Shown in pieces: positions 52,818 through 62,711 of a stretch of 64,000 nucleotides of DNA. Below the pieces are notes generated by a model that did no database searches, was not told where the DNA came from, and worked only from the letters and a program-made list of their open reading frames with translations. Each line of letters begins with the position of its first letter. Positions within the stretch are counted from its first letter, which is position 1. Made by a program: the position numbers and the translations under genes. The DNA comes from Deltaproteobacteria bacterium (GTDB lineage Bacteria > Desulfobacterota > DSM-4660 > Desulfatiglandales > HGW-15): the NCBI GenBank assembly GCA_020060215.1, contig JAGVAP010000112.1, positions 1-64,000 on the forward strand, read 5' to 3'.

Positions 52818-54662
52818 ATGAAACGTGTACCCGTCTCGATAGCCCCCTATGGAAAGCTCGTTGAAGTGGTCGAGGGCTCCACCCTGGCCGACGCAGCCTT
52901 CGAGGGCGGGATCGGCATAGCCACCCCCTGCGCGGGCCGGGGCCGGTGTCACCGCTGCGTGGTGGAAGCGGAAGGGAACCTCAGCGAGCTCTCTTCGGCG
53001 GAAAGGGAGGCCGGCAGAAAAGGGGGGCTGAATGGGCGTGAGCGTCTCGCGTGCCAGGCTCGTGTGCTAGGTGAGGCGAGAATGGATATCCCCAGGACCA
53101 CCCTTGCCGGCGTGCTTCAGATCCTGGAAGGGGGTGGAGAGCTTCCCGAACACCGCTTCGATCCGAATGTCAGGCGGGTCGCGCTGGAGATCCCCTCTCC
53201 CACTTTCGATGACCGGCTTGCCTACGCGGAGCGCATCGAAAACGGACTCCACCACCTCGGGATAGAGGCGAGGTGCGGGTTGAGGACCTTGCAGGAGCTG
53301 GGTCCGAAGCTCCGAAAGGTGGGTTTTCAGCTGCAGGCGGTCGTGGTGGGCGATGAGGTGGTTCGACTGCTGCCCCCGGAAAACAAAGAGCGCATCCTCG
53401 GAGCGGCCTTCGATATCGGGACGACCACGGTGGTCGGATACCTCCTGGACCTGGCGGACGGGCGGGAACTGGCCGTGGCCTCGACCCTTAATCCCCAGAG
53501 CCGCTACGGTGCGGATGTGATCTCCAGGATCACCTTCGCCATGGAGCACCCGGGGGGGTTGGCGATCCTCGCGCGCGCCGTTCGAGAGGTCATGAACGAG
53601 ATCATCACCGCTCTCTGCAGCAAGGCCCGGGTGAACCGAAGAGAGGTCTACGAAGTGGTGGTGGGCGGCAATGCCACCATGCAGCACCTGTTCCTGAAGG
53701 TGGACCCCGCCTCTCTCGCCGCTTCCCCCTACGTGCCCGTCACCACGCGGGCATCTGCATTCGGGGCGGATTCCGCAGGGATCCGCATTCACCCTCAGGG
53801 AAAGGTGTTCCTCCTGCCGAGCATAGGCAGCTTCCTGGGCGCGGACACGACCGGCGTCCTGCTGGCCACGAGGTTCACCGAGGCGGAGGGCCCCCTGCTG
53901 GCCATGGATTTCGGGACCAACGTGGAGTTGATCAGCCGGAGTGCGACCGGGGAGATGTACGCCCTGTCGGCCCCCGCCGGGCCGGCATTTGAAGGAGGGC
54001 GGGTCTCGGCGGGACTTCCCGGGGTCCGGGGCGCCATAGACCACGTGGAATGGAAGGGGGGCGAACTGGTGGTCCACACGATCGGGGGGATCCCCCCTGT
54101 CGGGATCTGCGGCTCCGGCCTTGTGGACGTCCTGGCCGTGATGCTGAGAACGGGTGCCATGAACCCCAACGGACTGCTCGCGGGAGGGGGCGAAGGAGGA
54201 CCCGCGAAGGCTCCAGCGCCGATGAAACGCTTCCTGGCGTCGGGGCCGGGCGGTCTCGAGTTCGTCCTGGGCAGGACCGGTTCGGAAAAGAGGAATGTAA
54301 GCGTCACCCAGCTTGACGTGAGGGAGCTCCAACTGGCCAAAGGCGCCATCGCCGCATGCGCCCGGATCCTGTACAGGGCCATGGGGGTGAATGAAGAGGA
54401 TCTGCGGGGGCTTTTCCTGGCAGGGGCTTTCGGCACCTTTATCGAAAAGGGGGCGGGCCAGGCGATCGGGATGCTCCCGAGAATCCCTCCCGATCGGATC
54501 CACCCGGTGGGCAACGCCGCCGGGGTCGGCGCCAAGCTGGTGCTGGTCTCCAGGGAAGAGAGGAAGAAGGCGGAGAGCCTGGTCAGGGAGATCAGGGTGA
54601 TCAATGCAGTGAAGGAGCCGGATTTCGAACAAATATTCCTGGAATGTATGCGTTTTCAGTAG
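52818..54662 (+). CDS. RACo-like reductive activator of corrinoid proteins
   Basis: This 614-residue protein joins a [2Fe-2S] ferredoxin domain (Cys38, 44, 47 and 79; TPCAGRGRCHRC) to an ASKHA-type ATPase. The latter shows FDIGTTTVVGYLLDLADGRE, PAGPAFEGGRVSAGLPGVRG and GLFLAGAFGTFIEKG. Members use ATP to reduce inactive Co(II) corrinoid to Co(I). The corrinoid protein at 30.9 kb is a plausible client. The second phosphate-binding loop reads AMDFGTNVELI, where the family usually has GTNGE. ATG 52818 has no obvious ribosome binding site. Confidence 0.88.
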   Translation: MKRVPVSIAPYGKLVEVVEGSTLADAAFEGGIGIATPCAGRGRCHRCVVEAEGNLSELSSAEREAGRKGGLNGRERLACQARVLGEARMDIPRTTLAGVLQILEGGGELPEHRFDPNVRRVALEIPSPTFDDRLAYAERIENGLHHLGIEARCGLRTLQELGPKLRKVGFQLQAVVVGDEVVRLLPPENKERILGAAFDIGTTTVVGYLLDLADGRELAVASTLNPQSRYGADVISRITFAMEHPGGLAILARAVREVMNEIITALCSKARVNRREVYEVVVGGNATMQHLFLKVDPASLAASPYVPVTTRASAFGADSAGIRIHPQGKVFLLPSIGSFLGADTTGVLLATRFTEAEGPLLAMDFGTNVELISRSATGEMYALSAPAGPAFEGGRVSAGLPGVRGAIDHVEWKGGELVVHTIGGIPPVGICGSGLVDVLAVMLRTGAMNPNGLLAGGGEGGPAKAPAPMKRFLASGPGGLEFVLGRTGSEKRNVSVTQLDVRELQLAKGAIAACARILYRAMGVNEEDLRGLFLAGAFGTFIEKGAGQAIGMLPRIPPDRIHPVGNAAGVGAKLVLVSREERKKAESLVREIRVINAVKEPDFEQIFLECMRFQ

Positions 54663-54847
54663 CCCCGGAAGAGCAGGCCCGGTCCTTCTCCTGGGCCTCT
54701 TTCTCTCCGGCCTGATCCATTGCGGTCTCAGGCGCATCGGGGGCCGCACCGGTCTCGGCCTCCCTTATCAAGAAGGGGCGTGCCTTATGGAATCGCTGCG
54801 ACGAGCGGGGCGCTGTGGTGAGGCGTGAAGGGAAAGGAGGGAGGACT

Positions 54848-56269
54848 GTGGACGGTATGAAGACCGCGGAGCCCCTCGGGGGAAACCGTCTGGAGCGGGA
54901 CTTTCTCGGAGAGAGGCAACTCCCCGCGGGATGCTACTATGGGGTACAGACGCTCCGTGCCGTCGAGAACTTTCCCATCAGCGGCGTGCCCCTCCGCCAT
55001 TTCCCCATCCTCGTCGGATCGCTCGCCATGGTGAAGATGGCCGCAGCGACGGCCAATCGGGAGTTGGGCCTCCTTGAAGCCCCTGTCGCAGACGCCGTCG
55101 TTCAGGCCTGTAGCGAGATCATGCATGGGAGACACCTCGACCAGTTCGTCGTGGACATGGTCCAGGGGGGGGCCGGAACGTCTACCAACATGAACGCCAA
55201 CGAGGTGATTGCAAACCGGGCGCTGGAGATCCTGGGGCGCGCCAAGGGGGAATATCTCTATTGTCATCCGAACAACCACGTGAACCTGTCCCAGTCGACC
55301 AACGACGTGTACCCGAGCAGTCTCAAGATCACGATCATGAGGAGCAATGCTCCCCTGGTGGAGCTGATCGCCGGGCTGGCCCATTCATTCCGGGTGAAGG
55401 GTTCGGCGTTCGGGGATGTCGTGAAGATGGGCAGAACCCAGCTGCAGGATGCCGTGCCGATGACCTTGGGGCAGGGGTTCGAGGCCTACGCGGTCACCCT
55501 GGAAGAGGAGATCGAGCGGCTGGATCAGAATGCGCGGCTGTTTCTCGAGCTGAACATGGGGGGCACCGCGATCGGCACGGGGATCAACGCCCCGCCGGGA
55601 TACGCCGAACTGGTCATCTCCCATCTCCGCCGCATCACGGGCCTGCCGGTCGTCCTCTCTCCCAACCTGGTGGAGGCGACCCAGGACACCGGGTCGTTTG
55701 TGATGTACTCTTCCGCGCTGAAGAGGCTGGCGGTCAAGCTGTCCAAGATCTGCAACGATCTCCGGCTGCTTTCCTCCGGTCCGAGGGCGGGCTTGTATGA
55801 GATCCAGCTCCCCAGGGTGCAACCGGGATCGTCCATCATGCCGGGCAAGGTGAACCCGGTCATTCCCGAGGTCGTCAACCAGATCGCCTACAAGGTGATC
55901 GGGAACGATCTCACGGTCACCCTCGCCGCCGAGGCGGGGCAGCTGGAACTGAATGCCATGGAGCCCATCATCGCCCAGAGCCTGCTCGAGTCGATCGGCA
56001 TGCTCGGGAACGGGATCGCTGTCCTGAAGTCGCGCTGCGTGGACGGAATTTTACCCAACCGAGAGCGCTGCCGTGAGATGGTGGAGATGAGCATCGGGGT
56101 CGTCACGGCCCTCACCCGCGACCTGGGATACGAAACCTGCTGCGAACTGGCCCAGGAAGCCCTCATCCGAAATGTGGGCATCCGCGAGCTGGTCCTCGAG
56201 AAAGGCCTCCTGTCTGCGGAACGGATGGAGGGGCTGCTGAAACCCGAGAAGATGACCACCTGTTCCTAG
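54848..56269 (+). CDS. aspA: Aspartate ammonia-lyase (aspartase)
   Basis: This fumarase/aspartase superfamily enzyme makes fumarate and ammonia from aspartate. The 473 residues match. The key blocks are GGAGTSTNMNANEVIANRAL, HVNLSQSTNDVYPSS, KMGRTQLQDAVPMTLGQGFE and the signature loop GSSIMPGKVNPVIPE. Class II fumarase is the main alternative; SQSTNDVYP and GRTQLQDAVPMTLGQ fit aspartase better. GTG 54848 lies seven bases after GGAGG; ATG 54857 is possible. Confidence 0.85.
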   Translation: MDGMKTAEPLGGNRLERDFLGERQLPAGCYYGVQTLRAVENFPISGVPLRHFPILVGSLAMVKMAAATANRELGLLEAPVADAVVQACSEIMHGRHLDQFVVDMVQGGAGTSTNMNANEVIANRALEILGRAKGEYLYCHPNNHVNLSQSTNDVYPSSLKITIMRSNAPLVELIAGLAHSFRVKGSAFGDVVKMGRTQLQDAVPMTLGQGFEAYAVTLEEEIERLDQNARLFLELNMGGTAIGTGINAPPGYAELVISHLRRITGLPVVLSPNLVEATQDTGSFVMYSSALKRLAVKLSKICNDLRLLSSGPRAGLYEIQLPRVQPGSSIMPGKVNPVIPEVVNQIAYKVIGNDLTVTLAAEAGQLELNAMEPIIAQSLLESIGMLGNGIAVLKSRCVDGILPNRERCREMVEMSIGVVTALTRDLGYETCCELAQEALIRNVGIRELVLEKGLLSAERMEGLLKPEKMTTCS

Positions 56270-56475
56270 CCGGCCGCGGCAGGGGGGGTGCGATCCCGCG
56301 CTCCTGACCCAGAGAGGGTCGTTCTGAAATAGGACCTCGCCGGCAAACTGCAACGACCTTTCTTTCTCATTTCTGACTCCGCCCCTTACCCGCTGAAGGC
56401 TTCACCTTGACAGGCCCCCCTGACCATACTACTTTTGCTGTTCATGATTTCTGCTATGGCAGGTTCTTGCTCTTC

Positions 56476-56552
56476 CTGTCATTTCGAACGGAACGAGAAA
56501 CTTATCCTCGCGGGAAACCACAGGATCTCTCCGGCCCGGTCGAGATGACAGG
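56476..56552. repeat. MITE-like palindrome (CTGTCATTTCGAACGG type)
   Basis: CCTGTCATTTCGA at the left pairs imperfectly with TCGAGATGACAGG at the right across about 50 bases. The 338-base gap between aspartase and the efflux operon contains nothing else I can identify. Confidence 0.6.
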
Positions 56553-56608
56553 TTCCTCGTGCTACATGACACTGGCGATGCAGGGTTTGTCCACCGGGAA
56601 GGAACACC

Positions 56609-58090
56609 GTGGTTCGACCGAGATGGTTGAAAGGCAAGGGGGTCCTCATCGTCTGGGCTGTGCTCGGTCTCCTGCTCGTTCAGGGCTGCGCCCGGACGGA
56701 GAGATACACCTACGAGAGGATCAAGACGGCCCACAAGGCCAAAGAGCCGACCGCGGGCCGGGGGGAAAAGGCGGCGGTTCCGCCTCCTCAGCCGGTCCAG
56801 GGACCCTTGTCGCTCCGGCAGGCGGTGACGCTGGCCCTTCAGGCGAACCCCGAGATGGAAATGGCCCTGGCCCGCATCCGCCAGGCCCATGCCCTGATCG
56901 ATGAGGCCGCCGCCTCCTTCTGGCCGTCCATCTCCGCGTACGGCGAATACCTCCAGGGCAATGCGCCTTCCTCCTACCTGTTCAAGACCATCGATCAGCG
57001 GAGGCTTCCTGCGGGGGTCGATTTCAATGACCCGGGCTGGTTCGAGAACTACGAGGTCGGCCTCCAGGCGAGGATCAACCTCTTCAACGGCGGCAGGGAC
57101 CTGCTTCGGCGGAAGATGGCGGAGACAGGCCTCCGGATCGAGGAGCTCGACCGTCAGAGCGTCGAAAACGGGCTGGTGGAATCCGTGATCCACGCCTATT
57201 TCCAAGCCATGGCCGCGCATGATTACCTGGCGATCGCGGCGCAGTCCGTGGACACGGTCGAGGAACAGAAGAGGGTGGTGGAGGTCCGGTACCGGGCCGG
57301 CGGGGCCAAGCGCTCGGATCTCCTGTCTCTGGAGGTGCGGCTGGCCCAGGCCAGGGAGGAGCTGGTACGCGCCGAAAACAACCGCGATCTGACCATCGCG
57401 GCGCTGGCGATCCTGCTCGGTCTGGACCCGGATTCGCCTCTCAGGCTCCTGGAGAGGGAGAGCATCCAGAGGAGTTTCCCGAAAGAGTATGCCTCCGGAC
57501 TGCAACAGGCCCTGGCCAACAGGCCGGAGCTCAGGAAGGTGAGACAGCAGATCGTCCAGTCCTACATGGCGCTGGACATGGCCCGGGCCGAGGTCCTCCC
57601 CAAATTGGACGGACAGGCCAGGGTCTACATGGACGACCCGGATGCCGACTTCCAGACGAGCCGGGACAACTGGATCGCAGGGCTCATCCTGAACTGGGAC
57701 CTCTTCACCGGTCTGAGCACCCCGGCCCGGGTGAGCAAGGCGAGGAGCGTGCTCGACGAGATGATCGCGCTGGACCGGAAGACGACCCTGTCGGTCCAAC
57801 TCGATCTGAAGTCGGCCTACCTCAGACTGGCCGAGGCCGAGGCGAGGCTCGACGTGATGCAGGCCAGCGTGGCCCAGGCCGAGGAGGGCCTCTCCCTGGT
57901 CAGGAAGGAGTACGAAGGCGGCTCGGCCGACATCACCCGCTACCTGGAGGCGGAACTGGCCCTCCACCGGGCCCGTATCCTCGCCAGGTCGGCCTACTAC
58001 GACAGGGAGAGGGCCCTGGCCTCCGTGGGAAGAGGGATCGGATACTGGGCGGCTTATGCTGAAGAGATGAGGAAGGGAAATGGGAAGTAG
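56609..58090 (+). CDS. TolC-family outer-membrane factor
   Basis: This 493-residue protein has a lipoprotein signal (VWAVLGLLLVQGCART). Two outer-membrane-efflux repeats are visible, with LSLRQAVTLALQANPEMEMA in the first and LQQALANRPELRKVRQQI in the second. It forms the outer-membrane tunnel of the tripartite pump encoded with the next two genes. The start GTG 56609 is five bases after GGAAGGAAC. The 3' end overlaps the adaptor gene by 11 bases. Confidence 0.9.
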   Translation: MVRPRWLKGKGVLIVWAVLGLLLVQGCARTERYTYERIKTAHKAKEPTAGRGEKAAVPPPQPVQGPLSLRQAVTLALQANPEMEMALARIRQAHALIDEAAASFWPSISAYGEYLQGNAPSSYLFKTIDQRRLPAGVDFNDPGWFENYEVGLQARINLFNGGRDLLRRKMAETGLRIEELDRQSVENGLVESVIHAYFQAMAAHDYLAIAAQSVDTVEEQKRVVEVRYRAGGAKRSDLLSLEVRLAQAREELVRAENNRDLTIAALAILLGLDPDSPLRLLERESIQRSFPKEYASGLQQALANRPELRKVRQQIVQSYMALDMARAEVLPKLDGQARVYMDDPDADFQTSRDNWIAGLILNWDLFTGLSTPARVSKARSVLDEMIALDRKTTLSVQLDLKSAYLRLAEAEARLDVMQASVAQAEEGLSLVRKEYEGGSADITRYLEAELALHRARILARSAYYDRERALASVGRGIGYWAAYAEEMRKGNGK

Positions 58091-59252
58091 CAGTTCAGGG
58101 AAAGGGTTTCGCGTCTTTTCCATCCTACTGGGGATCGGGGTGCTCCTCCTGCTCATGCTCTACATGGGAGGCGTCTTCACCACGGGCAAGATCCGGCCGA
58201 CCGGGAAAGAGGTGCCGGTGGAAAATGCTCCACCCCGACAGATTGCGAGGGCGTCGGTCGAGACGGTCACGGAGTTCTACGAGTCCGTGGGGACGGTGAG
58301 GCCGAAGACCGAGACCCGCGTGGAGTCCCAGGTCATCGGGAAGGTGATGGAGATCCTCGTGCGCTCCGGGGCCCAGGTGGCCAAGGGGCAGCTTCTGGTC
58401 CGGTTGGACGGCCGGGAGTACGAGGCCAGGCTGGAGCAGGCCGTTCAGGCCCTCTCTTCGGCCAGGTCGCGGCGGCGACAGGTGGAGCAGGCCGGGGTCG
58501 CGGCAAAGGCGGAGCTGGACCGGGCGGAGGCGGCTTTCAAGAGGATCAGGACCTACCTCGAGGCCAAGGCGGCCACGGCCCAGGACATGGAGCAGGCCGA
58601 GGCGGCGTTTCGCCAGGCGAAGGCGCGGCTGGAGCAGGCCCAAGGGGCCGCGGTCGAAGCCGATGCCGGAATCAGGCAGGCTGAAAAAGCGGTGGAGGAG
58701 GCCCGCATCGCCCTCGGTCATACGAAGATCACCGCGCCCGAAGAGAGCGAAGTGGTCAGGAGGCTCGCGGAACCGGGAGACCTGGCGACCCCCGGCAAGC
58801 CCCTCCTGCTCCTGCAGACGCGGGGCAAGCTCCGCCTGGAGGCCCTCATCCCCGAAAGCCTGATCGGCCGGATCAGGTTGGGGAGGAGCCTGGATGTCCG
58901 GATAGACGCCCTCGACCGGCTGACCTCCGGGACCGTGGAGGAGGTGGTCCCTTCCGCAAACCCCATGACCAGGACGATCCTCGCCAAAGTGGCCCTCCCC
59001 GAGGAGGACGATATCTTCCCGGGCATGTTCGGGAGGCTGCTCATCCCGGTCAGGGAAACGTCCGTGGTGCTGATCCCCAAGCGAGCGCTCCGGCGCATCG
59101 GTCAGATCGAGGTGGTCACCGCGGAGGCGGGCGGCCGGTGGCAGGAGATCTTCGTCACCACGGGCAGGGCCATGGGGGACAAGGTGGAGGTCCTCTCGGG
59201 GCTCAAAGGAGACGAGCGGGTGGCCCTGGACGGAGACGGTCATGCCGGATAA
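58080..59252 (+). CDS. RND membrane-fusion adaptor
   Basis: This 390-residue periplasmic adaptor has one N-terminal membrane anchor (FSILLGIGVLLLLMLYMGGV). A lipoyl/barrel-sandwich half reads VIGKVMEILVRSGAQVAKGQ, a long alpha hairpin covers about residues 120-210, and the second lipoyl half contains IALGHTKITAPEE. It links the TolC-like channel and the RND pump. It overlaps both neighbours by 11 bases. Confidence 0.92.
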   Translation: MGSSSSGKGFRVFSILLGIGVLLLLMLYMGGVFTTGKIRPTGKEVPVENAPPRQIARASVETVTEFYESVGTVRPKTETRVESQVIGKVMEILVRSGAQVAKGQLLVRLDGREYEARLEQAVQALSSARSRRRQVEQAGVAAKAELDRAEAAFKRIRTYLEAKAATAQDMEQAEAAFRQAKARLEQAQGAAVEADAGIRQAEKAVEEARIALGHTKITAPEESEVVRRLAEPGDLATPGKPLLLLQTRGKLRLEALIPESLIGRIRLGRSLDVRIDALDRLTSGTVEEVVPSANPMTRTILAKVALPEEDDIFPGMFGRLLIPVRETSVVLIPKRALRRIGQIEVVTAEAGGRWQEIFVTTGRAMGDKVEVLSGLKGDERVALDGDGHAG

Positions 59253-62200
59253 CGAGGGCGTGCCCAAAGGGTTCATCCCCCGCCTGGTAGAGCAGTTCCT
59301 CACCTCCAAGCTCTCCATCATGATGATCATCTTCTCCTTTGCCCTGGGGGCGGCGGCGATCGTGCTCACCCCCCGGGAGGAGGAGCCTCAGATCGTGGTC
59401 CCCATGGCCGATGTGTTTGTGCAGGCGCCGGGGGCCGGGGCGGCGGAGGTGGAGAACCTCGTGGCCACGCCCCTGGAGAGGCTCCTCTGGCAGATCGACG
59501 GCGTGGAGTACGTCTATTCCACCTCCTATCGCGACATGGCCGTGGTGACGGTCCGCTTCTTCGTGGGGGAGGACAGGGAACGCTCCCTCGTCAAGCTCCA
59601 CAACAAGATCACCATGAACATCGACCAGGTCCCGCCGCTGGTGAAGGGATGGGTGATCAAGCCGGTGGAGATCGATGACGTCCCCATCGTCAACCTCACC
59701 CTCTACTCGGATCGGTACGACGACTACGCCCTCCGGCGGATCGGGGAGGAGGTGCTCACCCGCCTGGCCGAGGTGCGGGACACCTCGAGGACCTCCATTG
59801 TGGGGAGCCGAAAAAGGGAGGTTCGGGTCGAGCTTGTCCCCGAGAAGATGGCGGGGCGCGGCGTTTCCAGGCTCGACGTCCAGCGCGCCCTCCACTCGAC
59901 GGACGGTTCGGTCACTGCGGGCGCTTTCAGCCGGGCCAACCAGGAGACCCTGGTGACCAGCGACTCCTTTGTGGTCTCGGCCGGGCACGTGGAGGATCTG
60001 GTGGTCCATGTCCACGAGGGGAGGCCGGTGTACCTGCGCGACATCGCCACGGTGCTGGACGGGCCCGAGGAGGCCGTTCACTACTCCCGCATCAGCTTCC
60101 CGGACGGCGCGGTCTATCCTGCGGTGACCCTCGCCCTGGCCAAGAAGAAGGGGACCAATGCGGTGGAGGTGGCGGAGCGCATCCTGAGGCGACTCGATGA
60201 GCTCAAGGGCAAGGTGATTCCCGACGGCGTCAGGGTGGAGGTCACCCGCAATTACGGCTGGACGGCCCAGCAGAAGGTGAACGACCTGCTGAGCTCTCTT
60301 GCGTTCGCCGTCCTCACCGTCGTGGGACTGCTCCTCTTCACCATGGGCTGGCGGGAGGCCCTCGTGGTGGCCGTCTCCGTACCCATCAGCTTTTCCCTCG
60401 CCCTCTTCGTCAATCTGCTTTTCGGGTACACCATCAACCGCGTGACGCTCTTCGCCCTGATCCTCTCCCTGGGCCTTGTGGTGGACGACCCGATCACCAA
60501 CGTGGACAACATCCAGCGCCACATCCTCACGGGGAAGCGAAGGCCGCTGTTCGCCACCCTTTTCGCTGTAAACGAGGTGCTGCCGCCGGTGATCATGTCC
60601 ACCCTGGCCATTATCGTCTCCTTCACCCCGATGTTTTTCATCACCGGGATGATGGGGCCTTACATGGCCCCCATGGCCGCCAACGTCCCCCTCACGGTCA
60701 CCTTTTCGACGGTGGCGGCCCTGACGATCGTCCCGTGGCTCTCCTACAAGCTGCTCAGGGGCTACGGCGGTGCGGGGAAAGGGGAGACGATCTCCGGGAA
60801 TGACGCCACACCGGCCTGGATCAGGAAGGGATACGGCTCGCTCCTGGGCCCCCTGCTGGAATCGGGGAAGAAGCGCTTTCTCCTCATCGCCGTGCTGGTC
60901 CTGCTCCTCCTGCTCTCGGTCGGGCTCGCCCTGTTTCGCTACGTGCCCCTGAAGATGCTGCCCTTCGACAACAAGAATGAATTCCAGATCGTGATCGATA
61001 TGCCGGAAGGCACGCCCCTCGAAGCCACGGACCGGGTGGTGAGGGAGTTCGAGCACTACCTCCGGAGCGTGCCGGAGGTGGTGAACGCGGTCTCCTACAC
61101 GGGCACCTCCTCCCCCATGGACTTCAACGGCATGGTCCGCCACTACTACCTCCGTCAGGGAGGGCACGTGGCCGATGTCCGGGTCAACCTGGCGGGCAAG
61201 GCCATCCGCGAGGCGCAGAGCCACGAGATCCTGCTGCGGGTTCGGAAGGACCTGGAGGCCGTCGGCGCCCGCCACGGGGCCCGCATCAAGATCGTGGAGG
61301 TGCCGCCCGGACCCCCGGTCGTCTCCACCGTCGTGGCGGAGATCTACGGCAGCCCCGGCAAACCCTACCAGGATCTGGTGGACGCTGCAGGAGGGATCGA
61401 GCGCGTCATGGGCCGGGAGCCCTTCGTGGTCGACATCGACAGCACCGTGGAACATCCCCGGAAGAGGGTGGACTTCGTGATCGACAAGGAAAAGGCGGCC
61501 CTCCACGGCGTGACCCCGGACGCGGTGATACAGACCCTCGTGTTGTCCACGGTCTCCATGGAGGCCACGGTCCACGCCCCCGGGGAACGGCAGAGCCTGC
61601 CCATCCGCATCAGCTACCCGAGGGAGAAGCGATCCGGCATCACGGCCCTTTCCCAGCTTCCGGTCAAGGCGGCGGAGGGGGACATGGTTCCCCTGGGCGA
61701 GATCGGGTCTTTTTTGGAGACCCGAGAAGACCAGCCGATCTACCACAAGAACCTCGAAAGGGTGGTCTACGTGTTCGGTGAAATGGCCGGCAGGGCGCCG
61801 GCAGAGGCGATCCTGGACATGCAGAAGGTCCTCCGCGACCATCCGCCCCCGGATGGGATCCGGGTGGACTGGGCAGGCGAAGGGGAGTGGAAGATCACCC
61901 TGGAGGTGTTCAGGGACCTGGGGGTCGCCTTCCTGGGGGCCATGCTGGGGATCTACATCCTCCTGGTGATCCAGATGAACTCATTCTTCATGCCCCTGCT
62001 CATCATGATCGCCATCCCCCTCACGCTCATCGGCATCATGCCCGGGTTCTGGCTTCTCAACAGTTTCACCGCCCCCCTGGGGGGCTTTGAAAATCCGGTC
62101 TTCTTCACCGCCACCAGCATGATCGGCATGATCGCCCTGGGCGGCATCGTCATCCGCAACTCCCTGGTGCTGGTGGAGTTCATCGAAGAGGCCATGAAAG

Positions 62201-62430
62201 GGGGCGTCTCCCTGAAGGAGGCGATCCTCCAGAGCGGCGCCGTGAGGCTGCGGCCGATCGTGCTCACCGCAGCCACCACCGTGCTTGGCGCGTGGCCCAT
62301 CACGCTGGACCCGGTATTCTCCGGGCTTGCGTGGGCTTTGATCTTCGGCCTGTTCGCCTCCACCCTCTTCACCCTGTTCATCGTGCCGGTCGCCTACTTC
62401 ATGATCAGGAAAAGGGCGCTGGTGGGGTGA
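59242..62430 (+). CDS. RND-family efflux pump
   Basis: This proton-driven inner-membrane pump has 1062 residues, the usual length, with 12 helices and two large periplasmic loops. Family motifs include VFVQAPGAGAAEVENLVATP and LGLVVDDPITNVDNIQRHI with the helix-4 acidic pair. The C-terminal GGIVIRNSLVLVEFIEEAMK is also characteristic. It belongs to the drug/hydrophobe branch rather than metal pumps, judging only by these motifs. It is the last gene of the three-gene operon. Confidence 0.93.
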   Translation: MPDNEGVPKGFIPRLVEQFLTSKLSIMMIIFSFALGAAAIVLTPREEEPQIVVPMADVFVQAPGAGAAEVENLVATPLERLLWQIDGVEYVYSTSYRDMAVVTVRFFVGEDRERSLVKLHNKITMNIDQVPPLVKGWVIKPVEIDDVPIVNLTLYSDRYDDYALRRIGEEVLTRLAEVRDTSRTSIVGSRKREVRVELVPEKMAGRGVSRLDVQRALHSTDGSVTAGAFSRANQETLVTSDSFVVSAGHVEDLVVHVHEGRPVYLRDIATVLDGPEEAVHYSRISFPDGAVYPAVTLALAKKKGTNAVEVAERILRRLDELKGKVIPDGVRVEVTRNYGWTAQQKVNDLLSSLAFAVLTVVGLLLFTMGWREALVVAVSVPISFSLALFVNLLFGYTINRVTLFALILSLGLVVDDPITNVDNIQRHILTGKRRPLFATLFAVNEVLPPVIMSTLAIIVSFTPMFFITGMMGPYMAPMAANVPLTVTFSTVAALTIVPWLSYKLLRGYGGAGKGETISGNDATPAWIRKGYGSLLGPLLESGKKRFLLIAVLVLLLLLSVGLALFRYVPLKMLPFDNKNEFQIVIDMPEGTPLEATDRVVREFEHYLRSVPEVVNAVSYTGTSSPMDFNGMVRHYYLRQGGHVADVRVNLAGKAIREAQSHEILLRVRKDLEAVGARHGARIKIVEVPPGPPVVSTVVAEIYGSPGKPYQDLVDAAGGIERVMGREPFVVDIDSTVEHPRKRVDFVIDKEKAALHGVTPDAVIQTLVLSTVSMEATVHAPGERQSLPIRISYPREKRSGITALSQLPVKAAEGDMVPLGEIGSFLETREDQPIYHKNLERVVYVFGEMAGRAPAEAILDMQKVLRDHPPPDGIRVDWAGEGEWKITLEVFRDLGVAFLGAMLGIYILLVIQMNSFFMPLLIMIAIPLTLIGIMPGFWLLNSFTAPLGGFENPVFFTATSMIGMIALGGIVIRNSLVLVEFIEEAMKGGVSLKEAILQSGAVRLRPIVLTAATTVLGAWPITLDPVFSGLAWALIFGLFASTLFTLFIVPVAYFMIRKRALVG

Positions 62431-62477
62431 GTGAGACATCCCGCCCCTTCTTCGTCCATCTCAGAAAAAGCCGCACT

Positions 62478-62493
62478 TGTGATTTTGATCACA
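62478..62493. promoter_or_regulatory. CRP-type binding site
   Basis: TGTGATTTTGATCACA is a perfect TGTGA-N6-TCACA palindrome, the CRP consensus. It lies 48 bases after the RND stop and about 220 bases before the next small gene, whose transcription it may control. A class III adenylate cyclase is encoded nearby at the right edge. Confidence 0.6.
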
Positions 62494-62711
62494 CCCTCCG
62501 TGTGCCGGGGACCACAGACCCGATGAGCGGGGCGCTGTAATCTCCGAGTCAGCGTGAAGCCTTCAGCCGTCCGCATTGGGCCTTCAGCCGAATCTTCGAT
62601 CACCAGGTCCTTTGGCCGGCCGCTGACGGCCGATCGCCCGATCGGTGGAATCCGGAATTGGGTCATTTCCGGGTGAGCAGCAACCCATCACGTCGAAAAG
62701 GAGGCGAAGCC

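Noticed and set aside
59203..61842. Very long open frame antisense to the RND pump
   Set aside because: High-GC coding DNA commonly leaves the opposite strand open; the translation is His/Gly/Asp/Arg-rich with no domain, while the plus strand is a clear RND pump.
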